Source: Hyphomicrobiales bacterium (GTDB taxonomy: Bacteria; Pseudomonadota; Alphaproteobacteria; Rhizobiales; Rhizobiaceae). From it: a DNA stretch of 64,000 bases. The position numbers and the translations under genes are program-made. The DNA lies in assembly GCA_900470805.1 (NCBI GenBank), contig UCCA01000023.1, positions 186,001 to 250,000 on the forward strand, written 5' to 3'. Positions 9,481-17,357 of the stretch are shown here, piece after piece (positions within the stretch are counted from its first letter, which is position 1; each line of letters begins with the position of its first letter). A model generated the notes under the pieces. It was not told the DNA's origin, ran no database searches, and saw nothing but the letters and a program-made list of their open reading frames with translations.

Positions 9481-9999
9481 CTACTGCGGTTTCGGCATGG
9501 TCATGCCGCCCATATCGGAGTGGGCTGCATCCGGGTCCGGAGCTCCCCCGGCAATATTTCCCACGGCGAACTCAACGTCGATCGAGCCTGCTTTTTCGAA
9601 AGTCAGGGTCGCCTTGACCGTTTCCCCTTGCTTGAAGGGTGGGACAACGTCCATGAACATCACGTGATAACCACCCGGTTTCAACTCGACCGTTTGGCCA
9701 GCCGGCACAACGAGGCCGCCGGGCACTGGCCGCATCTTCATCATCCCGCCGTCGACGCTCATCTGGTGAACTTCCGCGGACTTGGCGCGATCTGCGGAAA
9801 TGCCGACAAGCGTGTCGTCCGCGGGTCCTTTGTTGGTCAACTTGAGATAGCCGCCACCAACTTTGGCACCCGAGACCATGGCACGGGCATAGGCATGATC
9901 GATTTCGATATCCCCGACCTTGACGCTTTGGGCAGCCGCCAACGTGGCAAGCAGGCCGGCGAAAAGCGGACCGACAATGGCGATATTCAGCTTGTTCAT
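9481..9999 (-). CDS. pcuC: PCu(A)C family periplasmic copper chaperone
   Basis: Periplasmic Cu(I) chaperone of 172 residues, a family that delivers copper to the CuA site of cytochrome c oxidase. Seen: a signal peptide ending around TLAAAQS, and the copper motif His78-x-Met80, a Met cluster at 86-89, and His112-x-Met114 (GYHVMFMDVVPPF). The C-terminus carries an extra His/Met-rich tail (HSDMGGMTMPKPQ) that may add metal-binding capacity. It is third from the 3' end of a same-strand set (DUF2946-like, pcuC, copC, copD). No oxidase gene is nearby. Confidence 0.93.
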   Translation of the reverse strand: MNKLNIAIVGPLFAGLLATLAAAQSVKVGDIEIDHAYARAMVSGAKVGGGYLKLTNKGPADDTLVGISADRAKSAEVHQMSVDGGMMKMRPVPGGLVVPAGQTVELKPGGYHVMFMDVVPPFKQGETVKATLTFEKAGSIDVEFAVGNIAGGAPDPDAAHSDMGGMTMPKPQ

Positions 10000-10169
10000 T
10001 TTACGGTTCCTGATCGGTTGGATGGCATTGTGATGTGTACGGCCCCCAAACGACTGGGCTCGATGACAACGGATAGGCGCGAAGGACTGAGTTTGCCCGT
10101 GATTTCGGGCGTAGCACCATCAAGCGGCAGCGCCAAACGGGCGCTATGGTTTGACGCCGCGAGGCAGGC

Positions 10170-10574
10170 TCAAGCCGTGATGGGAGACAGAGGGGGAGCC
10201 CTAGCGCCCTTGTTCGGCGGCTGAGCCTGTTTACGCGCGACGGCATCGCCATGAACTGGCGCGAGCGCATCTTCGATGCGGAAATCGACAATACCAAACA
10301 ATCCGGGGGTGGTCAGAATGACGGCACCACTGACAAGGCAAGCTTCGCAACCGGCTTGATGCTTCTTGCCGTGTGGTTGGGCTCTGCTGTCCTTGTCGGC
10401 GATGCAGATCACCGGCAGGGTACCGTCGGGCAGCACATACGCGGCGAACTCGCCTTGGGCGAATGTGCTCGCCGCCAACGCCGGCGCCTGATGGCCGAAG
10501 CCGACAAATAGCAGAGCGATGGCGCAAATCATGCGCACCAACCACCGGGCGGTCATTGTCTGCTGGCACTTCAC
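10170..10574 (-). CDS. DUF2946-like small exported protein with Cys motif
   Basis: Protein of 134 residues with an N-terminal hydrophobic segment or signal (about 10-36) and a HQAGCEACLVSGAV motif (His72, Cys76, Cys79), plus Cys57. DUF2946-type proteins carry this His/Cys arrangement and often sit with copper or TonB genes; their function is not established. The GTG at 10574 has AGAGGG about nine bases upstream, better than the in-frame ATG at 10556. Position at the head of the pcuC-copC-copD set suggests a metal-related role; that is inference. The family call rests on motif and context only. Confidence 0.7.
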   Translation of the reverse strand: MKCQQTMTARWLVRMICAIALLFVGFGHQAPALAASTFAQGEFAAYVLPDGTLPVICIADKDSRAQPHGKKHQAGCEACLVSGAVILTTPGLFGIVDFRIEDALAPVHGDAVARKQAQPPNKGARAPPLSPITA

Positions 10575-10630
10575 CTGTGTCGGCCCTCTTCCGTGGTTCC
10601 TTCTCTACGGAAAATTTCAACGAATCTCAA

Positions 10631-10645
10631 TGCGGCAAATACGCA
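10631..10645. promoter_or_regulatory. Candidate operator upstream of the copper gene set
   Basis: Inverted repeat TGCG-7-CGCA, 57 bases upstream of the GTG of the DUF2946-like gene. I do not recognise a known regulator consensus in it. Four-base arms can arise by chance. Confidence 0.2.
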
Positions 10646-10727
10646 ATCAGGCGTTTGGAAGATGTCGGGGCAACGCACTGTCTATAGGCAGGCTGACTCA
10701 TGCCTTGAACGAGCCACCTCGGCATCG

Positions 10728-12191
10728 TCAATCGAGATGGCTGGCCAGAATGGCGACAAAGTTGTCCATATCGGCCTTTGTCGCGCGGTGATTGACGATG
10801 GCGCAGCGTACGGACAGTTCGCCGTTCAACGTCGTCCAGGACGGTACTGCAAGCCCCGATTCGTGAATGTCGAGCACGAGATTGCGCGTGAACTCCGCGT
10901 CCGCGCCTTGGATGCCGAAGCAGACGATATTTAGAGTGACCGGAGCGCGAAGCTCGAATCTGGGGTCACGCTCGAGGCATTCAGCAAGATAACGCGCCAC
11001 GTCGCACGTATGGGCGATCGAGTTGCCGATACGCTCCGTTCCCAAAGCTTCGATCGTCATCCAGGTCTTCAGGGCCCTGAACCCACGTGAAAGATCCGGC
11101 CCGAGATCGCATGGCCAGGTGTCGCCGGCCGCAAGGCCTCGATCGGAACGTTGCAGATAGGCTGCCGGCTGCGCGAACGCCGCCTTGTGCGCGGCACTGT
11201 CGCGAACCAATAGAAAGCCCGCATCGTAGGGAACGTGACCCCACTTGTGGAAGTCAAGCGCAACCGACGCCGATAGTTCGATACCCGCAAACAGATCGCG
11301 CATCTCGGGTGAAAGCATACCCAGCGCGCCGATGGCGCCATCGACGTGAAACCAAAGCTTCTCGGTCCTCGCAATCTCTGCGATCTCCACCAGCGGATCG
11401 ATCGCGCCGGTGTTGACGGTCCCGGCGGTGCCGACGACGAGAAACGGCAACAAGCCAGCCGCGCGGTCCTGCGCGATCGCTTCAGACAACGAATCCATCC
11501 TCATTCTACCGGCGGCATCCACCGCGATAGACCGCAGATTGGCCGATCCGATCCCCGACAGTTGCATTGCCTGCGCGATGCAGACATGCGCCTCCGAGGA
11601 CGTGTAGGCGACCAGCTGCTGCTCGATGTTGCGCAGGCCTGTCTGGCGCGCGCCCTGCCCCAGTGTCTCGGTCTTGGCGATGGTGACCGCGAGGAAATTC
11701 GCCATCGACGAACCGGTGACGAACAGTCCGCTCGCCGATGCCGGATAGCCCAGGGCTTCGCTCATCCAGCGGACGATCTGCTTTTCCACCTCGATGCCAA
11801 CGTGATCGCGGCCGCCGCAATTCATGTTGAGACCGGCGGCGACCAGCTCGGCCACCATGCCAACCGGCGTGCCCGCCCCATGCACCCAACCCATGAACAG
11901 GGGATGCAGGTTGCCGGTGGCATGCGGGAAGATATGCGAACGCACGTCATCCAGCACATCGTTCAGGTCGCGCGACGCGTGGGGGATCGGTTGCGCAAAT
12001 CTTTCACGTGTCGCATCGGGCGTCGGCTGCCAAACCGGATTCTGTCGGACGTTTGCAATGTGATCGATCGTATCGTCCAGCATCCGATGCGCCGCCTGGC
12101 GAAATTGCTGCCAATCGACTGGATCGAGCCCAATCGGGCTCTTGGCCGATTCAACCGCCGGCACAACGCTTTCTCGCAGCAGCTGCGACAT
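10728..12191 (-). CDS. PLP-dependent amino-acid decarboxylase (group II, AADC-like)
   Basis: Cytosolic decarboxylase of 487 residues in the aromatic-L-amino-acid / diaminobutyrate / glutamate decarboxylase superfamily. Seen: phosphate-binding TGSSMAN (159-165), ring-stacking His202 in SSEAHVC, Asp284 in FHVDGAIGA, and Schiff-base Lys316 in LDFHKWGHVPYD. Substrate specificity cannot be read from sequence. The ATG at 12191 overlaps the upstream stop (TGATG) with AGAGG six bases away; an in-frame GTG one codon earlier is less well placed. It is last in a same-strand run with another PLP enzyme and an ATP-grasp protein, so it probably supplies an amine to that pathway (inference). Confidence 0.9.
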   Translation of the reverse strand: MSQLLRESVVPAVESAKSPIGLDPVDWQQFRQAAHRMLDDTIDHIANVRQNPVWQPTPDATRERFAQPIPHASRDLNDVLDDVRSHIFPHATGNLHPLFMGWVHGAGTPVGMVAELVAAGLNMNCGGRDHVGIEVEKQIVRWMSEALGYPASASGLFVTGSSMANFLAVTIAKTETLGQGARQTGLRNIEQQLVAYTSSEAHVCIAQAMQLSGIGSANLRSIAVDAAGRMRMDSLSEAIAQDRAAGLLPFLVVGTAGTVNTGAIDPLVEIAEIARTEKLWFHVDGAIGALGMLSPEMRDLFAGIELSASVALDFHKWGHVPYDAGFLLVRDSAAHKAAFAQPAAYLQRSDRGLAAGDTWPCDLGPDLSRGFRALKTWMTIEALGTERIGNSIAHTCDVARYLAECLERDPRFELRAPVTLNIVCFGIQGADAEFTRNLVLDIHESGLAVPSWTTLNGELSVRCAIVNHRATKADMDNFVAILASHLD

Positions 12192-13744
12192 CACACACCT
12201 CTGACCCTATTGGAAATAGCGGCCCACTTATCAAACAGGATATCAAGATTGGCCGCGATCGGCTCCAGGGCCATGGACCACGACTGTCCGGCGGCAAGTC
12301 GCTTCGATACCCTATTGATATCAAGCGCCGAAGCGGCGATGCGCAAGATCGTGCGGTCGCCGAGATTGACGGCCTGCCCGACATGGCAGATGGGACCGCA
12401 TGCGTCCTCACGCAAAGCCAGATGCAGCTTCTGGACCTCCGCGAGGGAGCCAAATGCGCCAGCCTTGTTCGTGATCGTCAATGGAACGATGGCGCGGGTC
12501 GCGATATGCTCGCCTTCATCATCCGAATGAATGAAGGCGTTGTGGAGATCGCCGATCCGCGCGCGCACAAGATCGGTGAATGCCGCGCGAATCTCGAACT
12601 GCAGGCGATCATCGATGGCTTGAGCGGAGTCCATCTGTGCCAGCGCAGCCACCCACCGCAACCCCAATCCAAGATTGAAATGCGAGCCAAAGGCCAGCTT
12701 TGCTGTCATCCTGCGAGAGGCTGGCCAGTCGTGAAGTGCGGTATAGCACGAGAGCCCTGCGGGGAAATCCGTGGCCGACGCCAGTTCGGCAGCAAGCGGT
12801 GGAGGCAAAAGCAGAGCACCGGCAAACGGTGGCCCGGCCAGGAACTTCGACCCGGTCACCGCGACCCAAAAGCCATCCGCCAAGTCCTGCGGCAAGGCGG
12901 CGCTGCTGCAGCGAAACTGACACGCGTCGACGAGCACACGGACACGTCCTGGTGCGAGAGAGGAAACATGGCGCGCGGCTTTCCTGGAGACCCCGGAAAG
13001 ACCGGTCTTCGACGTATCGAGCACATGAACCAGCACATCGCGGCCACGCTTCAGCTCCTGCTCCACTGCGGCAATCACGTCCGCGTCGATATCGCACTCG
13101 CTGCGCGGCTGGCCAAACTCATTGCGGATCGCAATTGTGCGGACCTCAATGCGCTCGGGGGAAAACCCTTCCAGTGTCGCACCAGCGGTCACGGTCGATC
13201 CGAGCGCCGTTGCGTCCGAGAAATGGCGCCCGGCTGCCGCGCGCGGCACACCGCTTCCGGTCTCCTCAGGCGCAATCAAAATACTCGTCAAAGGCCGGAT
13301 CGACAGAACGGAGGTGAGGCAGATGGCCAAAAGCTCCACATCCGTGCCTGATGCGGCCAGAATGACGTCCGCATCGCCACAGCCAAACGTTTGGGCAATG
13401 TCGGTACGGATGGAAGCGAACCAGTCATCGATGCCGACAGATCGAGCGGTGTCAGCGCCAAACAGCCGTTTCAACTGTGAATCGGCGGCAAGAAAACCCT
13501 CCGCCGAAACATTGCTCGCCGTGGTAGATGCGAACGCAATCTCGTACGGCGCCGGTGCCATTCTAGTGCCATAGCGGTTACGGCCCGTTGCAGGATCTGG
13601 CCGGATACGACCATCGCCACCGCCTGCAAGCAGAAGCGACAAAGTGTGCCAAGCATCTACCGGCCGCGTATCCGGGGACTGGTCTTCTCCCTGCTCGCGG
13701 ATTGCCGCTCGAGCCAGGGCCATGCTGCTTTCGTATCTGGTCAT
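12191..13744 (-). CDS. Fold-type-I PLP enzyme (aminotransferase class V / cysteine-desulfurase-like)
   Basis: Protein of 517 residues that I do not recognise as a named enzyme. Seen: fold-type-I features, namely a phosphate-binding loop ASGTD (131-135), Asp273 and Gln276 in LVDACQ (pyridine-N contact), and the likely Schiff-base Lys300 in AVTGSKFLAGPPFAG. A short N-terminal extension precedes the fold. It could be a transaminase, lyase, desulfurase or kynureninase-like enzyme. The ATG at 13744 lies 17 bases after the ATP-grasp stop; a second ATG seven codons on is possible. The stop overlaps the decarboxylase start, so co-translation is likely. Confidence 0.75.
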   Translation of the reverse strand: MTRYESSMALARAAIREQGEDQSPDTRPVDAWHTLSLLLAGGGDGRIRPDPATGRNRYGTRMAPAPYEIAFASTTASNVSAEGFLAADSQLKRLFGADTARSVGIDDWFASIRTDIAQTFGCGDADVILAASGTDVELLAICLTSVLSIRPLTSILIAPEETGSGVPRAAAGRHFSDATALGSTVTAGATLEGFSPERIEVRTIAIRNEFGQPRSECDIDADVIAAVEQELKRGRDVLVHVLDTSKTGLSGVSRKAARHVSSLAPGRVRVLVDACQFRCSSAALPQDLADGFWVAVTGSKFLAGPPFAGALLLPPPLAAELASATDFPAGLSCYTALHDWPASRRMTAKLAFGSHFNLGLGLRWVAALAQMDSAQAIDDRLQFEIRAAFTDLVRARIGDLHNAFIHSDDEGEHIATRAIVPLTITNKAGAFGSLAEVQKLHLALREDACGPICHVGQAVNLGDRTILRIAASALDINRVSKRLAAGQSWSMALEPIAANLDILFDKWAAISNRVRGV

Positions 13745-13761
13745 CGCGCCAGGAAACACCG

Positions 13762-15009
13762 TTATACGGCCCTGTTCGGGATCAATTTGGCACGCGCGAC
13801 CAGCGCCTTTTCGAACGCTGCAAAGAGCGCGTTCATCGGCTGCTTCTTGTAGGGAAAGACAGCTTCCGAATCCATCGAGTGAACGATCATGGCCACGTCT
13901 GCCTCGAACAACAACAGGCGCCCATCCGCCATTTCGGCGCAATCGATGGCAAAGTAGTCAAGCCCAATCCGGCGGTGAAGCGCTTTAAAGGCATCCGCGT
14001 GCCGGGCGGCGAAGTCGCTGTCGAAGTCCGCCATCCAAGACGCCTCTTCCATCCGCCGCTCGTGGTGTTCGGCCATGCCGGCGCTGAGATAATGCACCAT
14101 CCAATGATCGGATACCGCCAGATGACTGGCGAAGGGCTTGCCATCGATGACTGCGATGCGCTGCTTGCGGAATTTGCCATCCTCGCTGCTGTAATCGATG
14201 AAAGGAGCGATGTAGAACTCAGTCTCCGGGCGCGCGACCAGATATTTCGCCAGCTCCAGCGACGTCTCGATCTTCTCCATGCCGTGGCCGGCATGGGTTC
14301 CCAGCGGCCGAACAATGACAGGAAAGCCGCTGAGACCGTCAATCGCATCGATCTTGTCGGCTCTGATTGCGATTTCCTCAAGCTTTTCGCGCGCCACCCG
14401 ACTTGTTATCGGCGCCAGGATCGAGACCTCGTTGCGGAAGGCCTCCGACACGCCCTCGCGCGACAGGTCGATGACGTTGCGCGGTGTGCCGTTGATAATG
14501 GGGCCGGTCCAGTTGACCAGCAGCCGCTCAAGATTTTCAAGCACCGACCGGTTTTCCGGACTTTCGCCCACAGCAACGAAGGCAACATCGTGCTGCGGCA
14601 CGTCACGCAGATCCTTGGTGGAAGCATCGATGTAGTGGAGAAGGATGTTGGTGTCCGACCCCTCCAAAAGAAACTCGATCGGCGTATTGGCCATGAAGTC
14701 GCCTGGGGTGGCGATGACAAGTACGTTGATACCCGTCCCTTGGCCGTTGCCGAGACGGTATTTGCGACTGATGTCGAGCGCGGCCTTTTGGGTGGTGGCG
14801 GCTTCGGTAGGCTTGCCGAGCGTCTGCAGGATGATCGAAAGATCCATGAAGGCGCCAGCGTCCAACTGATCGGCAGATACGCGCGCTATCAACTTCTCCC
14901 AAACGGGCGTGATATCCCGCCCCTCATATATGGTGCGAACGATCGCCGCCTTGCCGACTATGGAGTGAAGGTCGTCGAATTCCCGAATCTGGGCGGCAGC
15001 GCTTTTCAA
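13762..15009 (-). CDS. Divergent ATP-grasp protein with helical (TPR-like) N-terminus
   Basis: Protein of 415 residues. Seen: residues 1-85 are helical and TPR-like. Residues 93-200 look like a pre-ATP-grasp Rossmann domain, and 210-400 resemble ATP-grasp: FPVIVRPLGTHAGHGMEKI matches the nucleotide-binding strand and glycine loop, with Arg234 where Lys is usual. IDCAEMADGRLLLFEADVAM (356-374) resembles the metal-binding end, with Glu-Ala-Asp instead of Glu-x-Asn. ATP-grasp enzymes join a carboxylate to an amine through an acyl phosphate. The TTG at 15009 has CAGGAG nine bases upstream, a good site. Altered metal and nucleotide residues leave activity uncertain. It heads a tight three-gene run. 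Confidence 0.72.
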   Translation of the reverse strand: MKSAAAQIREFDDLHSIVGKAAIVRTIYEGRDITPVWEKLIARVSADQLDAGAFMDLSIILQTLGKPTEAATTQKAALDISRKYRLGNGQGTGINVLVIATPGDFMANTPIEFLLEGSDTNILLHYIDASTKDLRDVPQHDVAFVAVGESPENRSVLENLERLLVNWTGPIINGTPRNVIDLSREGVSEAFRNEVSILAPITSRVAREKLEEIAIRADKIDAIDGLSGFPVIVRPLGTHAGHGMEKIETSLELAKYLVARPETEFYIAPFIDYSSEDGKFRKQRIAVIDGKPFASHLAVSDHWMVHYLSAGMAEHHERRMEEASWMADFDSDFAARHADAFKALHRRIGLDYFAIDCAEMADGRLLLFEADVAMIVHSMDSEAVFPYKKQPMNALFAAFEKALVARAKLIPNRAV

Positions 15010-15182
15010 AGTCTCAACTCCTGAAGTCCGGCTGTTGCCGCAGCGAAGTGAACCACTGCGATAACCGGAATGCGAACATGTTGAGCTACTTGTGTTCCTC
15101 GTCGCTTGTGTGGACCTTGCTGCTCGGCATCGAAATCCGATGGAGAAAAGAAGGCAGTTGTCGGTGGCCGATGCGACCGGCT

Positions 15183-16400
15183 TTACAACCGCCTTTCATC
15201 CGCCAGACGAGGCGCCATCTTCACCAGAGCCGAGCAGATCAGCAGGAGCACAACCAGAACTGCCGTCACCACGCTGACTAGCCCGAAGATGTTGCCAACA
15301 GCGCCAACGACGATCACGGTGCAAGCCGCAACCGCATAGGTGATCGCGGCATAGGTCGATGACAGCGCGCCGTGGTCCCTTGGCGAGGCGCCTTTCGTCA
15401 GGATGACGAGCGCCAGCCTGTAGGCGATGCCGATACCGACACCGAAGACGCCGAAGCCGGCGATTGCCACGATTTCGTTTCCTACCAGCGCGCCACTAAC
15501 GATCAGCAGCAAACCCAACGCCATGGCATCAACACCGCTCAAAGCTGGCGCGATCCTTCCAATCCGTCTGCTTCCCACCTGACTGGCCGCGCAGCAGATC
15601 AGAAGAATGATCATACCTGATGCTTTGACGTCCGACATGCCTCGCTCCTCGAAGAAGCTGGGGAAGAACGTGATCGCCAGGCTGATGGCAATCCATGCCA
15701 GCGAGCCGATGAAGACGGGAAACAGGTTGGCGGCGAGCGCAGTCCGGACCTTGCCGGCTTCCAGCGAAATCTTCCCGAATGTCTTGCGATTGGCCGTCCG
15801 CATCAATCCGAAAGTCACCAGAAGGGCAAGGAAGAGCAGCATGCATGCGGCGGCGTGCGCTTCGAACGTCCAGCTGATGGCAACGCGATGCTCCAGCAGC
15901 GCGACGGAAAGCTGGGAGAAAACAGTACCGACAACCGCCCCGACGAGATTTCCCGTCGCCGACAGGGAGCGGCCACCCGCACCAAAGGCGGCGACGACGA
16001 GCGCCGCTGCTGGGCCTGTCCCCAGTCCCACGGCCACACCCGCGAGCGCACGGCCGAACAGGATGCTCTCTTCAGACGCACTGGCCATGCTCAGATCCGA
16101 AAGAATGGCCGCCAGGATTGCGCAGCACAGGAGAACCGGAGACCACCTGACGACAGACGGCCTCGACAGCACGGCAAGAAAAACCACCTGCACGCCGACG
16201 TAACAGACGAACGTCAAGGACATTGTGACCGGTGTAAAGCCGAGTAGGTGTCTGTAGACGGGGAGAAGCGGTGTCGTGGCATTCGTTCCGGCCAGAAGCA
16301 GGCTGAATGCGAGGGCGGAGATAATGCCTTGAAAGATGGCCAACCGGCGATGATGCGGCCCGGCAGCCGTTTGATGGTCTAAGCCTGTGGTAGGTTGCAC
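15183..16400 (-). CDS. MFS family exporter
   Basis: Inner-membrane transporter of 405 residues with about twelve hydrophobic segments in two halves split by a polar loop around residues 200-218. Seen: RALAGVAVGLGTGPAAALV in the first half, resembling motif C-type glycine-rich antiporter helices, and no substrate domain. GTG start at 16400 with only a weak upstream CAGAG; no better in-frame start lies before the first helix. It lies 173 bases upstream of the ATP-grasp gene on the same strand. Placement with biosynthesis-like genes suggests export of their product (inference); uptake cannot be excluded. Confidence 0.85.
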   Translation of the reverse strand: MQPTTGLDHQTAAGPHHRRLAIFQGIISALAFSLLLAGTNATTPLLPVYRHLLGFTPVTMSLTFVCYVGVQVVFLAVLSRPSVVRWSPVLLCCAILAAILSDLSMASASEESILFGRALAGVAVGLGTGPAAALVVAAFGAGGRSLSATGNLVGAVVGTVFSQLSVALLEHRVAISWTFEAHAAACMLLFLALLVTFGLMRTANRKTFGKISLEAGKVRTALAANLFPVFIGSLAWIAISLAITFFPSFFEERGMSDVKASGMIILLICCAASQVGSRRIGRIAPALSGVDAMALGLLLIVSGALVGNEIVAIAGFGVFGVGIGIAYRLALVILTKGASPRDHGALSSTYAAITYAVAACTVIVVGAVGNIFGLVSVVTAVLVVLLLICSALVKMAPRLADERRL

Positions 16401-16824
16401 GCGAATGACTCTGTATGGGCGGGTCGCCGATCAGGCCACCACATTGACGAACTCTCTGCTTGCGCATCCTCCTCAAGTGACAAGCATTCCAGTGAAGATC
16501 CGTCCTCCCAGCGGGCACTGACGAGCGCGAAACCACGCCCACAGCAACAACTAGTAAGACACAACAACCCGGCAAACGGAAGCGCCATCATCCGTTGTCC
16601 AATGAAGCAATCAATGATTGCGTATAAGGTGAGGTTTTGTCGGCAAGCCACGAAGGGGCGCGGCGCTTCCGCTCGTCATTTGGCAAGCGGTGCCGTTCCG
16701 GACTAGCGGCAGTCACAACCGCCGTCCCGCCACGACTTGGAGCAAGCTTGCCGAGTACAAGCAATCAGCGCTCAGATCTTCCGACTCGTCACGAAGAGAC
16801 TACGGCCGTAGGACTACCCGCCGT
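16401..16824. other. 424-base stretch without a supported gene
   Basis: No ORF here has a plausible start, ribosome-binding site and composition. It lies between the small membrane protein gene and the MFS gene, both on the minus strand, and likely holds the MFS promoter. One near-perfect palindrome is listed separately. Confidence 0.5.
16607..16621. promoter_or_regulatory. 15-bp palindrome, candidate operator upstream of the MFS/PLP/ATP-grasp cluster
   Basis: GCAATCA-A-TGATTGC is a perfect inverted repeat with a single central base, about 207 bases upstream of the MFS start. It resembles a site for a dimeric HTH repressor. No regulator gene adjoins the cluster, so the binding protein is unknown. 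Confidence 0.35.
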
Positions 16825-17133
16825 TCAGCAGGATTTTTCGGCGTAAGGGCTGTGTTCCCGGCAATAATCGAGTGTCAGCGACGACTCTACTATCGAGCCA
16901 ACGGGCGACCTATCCACGGCGGACGCCACCGACCCACCCATGTGCGCCGTCAATCCCGCGGCCCCAAGCACGAGCAATGCGCCGACGATGATAAAGCGCT
17001 CCGACGCCGACGGCCGGTTCGCTTTGATATGCTCCTGGTATTCGCGCTCACCCATTCTGTCCGACTCTTCGTTTGTTGCATGATGATGGACCGTGTCGCC
17101 GCGATCGGCGCTCCAGCTGTCGACATCTTTCAT
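16825..17133 (-). CDS. Small single-helix membrane protein with C-terminal Cys pair
   Basis: Protein of 102 residues, not recognised. Seen: a hydrophilic N-terminal part with a His triplet (DTVHHHATNEESDR), one transmembrane helix (about 48-68, FIIVGALLVLGAAGLTAHM), then about 34 residues ending LDYCREHSPYAEKSC. The ATG at 17133 has an excellent site (CAGGAGC, eight-base gap), which supports a real gene and excludes the longer upstream reading. By the positive-inside rule the Cys pair is probably periplasmic and could form a disulfide. It lies upstream of the MFS gene on the same strand, 424 bases away. A link to that cluster is unproven. Confidence 0.6.
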   Translation of the reverse strand: MKDVDSWSADRGDTVHHHATNEESDRMGEREYQEHIKANRPSASERFIIVGALLVLGAAGLTAHMGGSVASAVDRSPVGSIVESSLTLDYCREHSPYAEKSC

Positions 17134-17357
17134 TGTCTTGCTCCTGAAATCAGCGCGCGACCACGAGCGGAAAATCCCTCGGCCCAACGGCCTTGTGCGC
17201 ACCCCTCATGTGTATTTTGTACCGCCCCAGTTGAAGAGCGGATACGCAAACTCAGTGTTCATAAAATCGAACCAATCGGTTTGATCTCATCTTAAGGACT
17301 TGGCTTTGCAACAAAATTCAGTTTAGCTCTGGCAAACATTCAGCTTACGGACACCCC

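Noticed and set aside
9151..10224. 357-residue plus-strand frame across the copper genes
   Set aside because: Antisense to CopC and the PCu(A)C chaperone, whose copper ligands are all present on the minus strand.
11346..15024. Several long plus-strand frames opposite the PLP/ATP-grasp cluster
   Set aside because: They are antisense to genes with intact catalytic motifs, and their translations are arginine- and alanine-rich without recognisable motifs.
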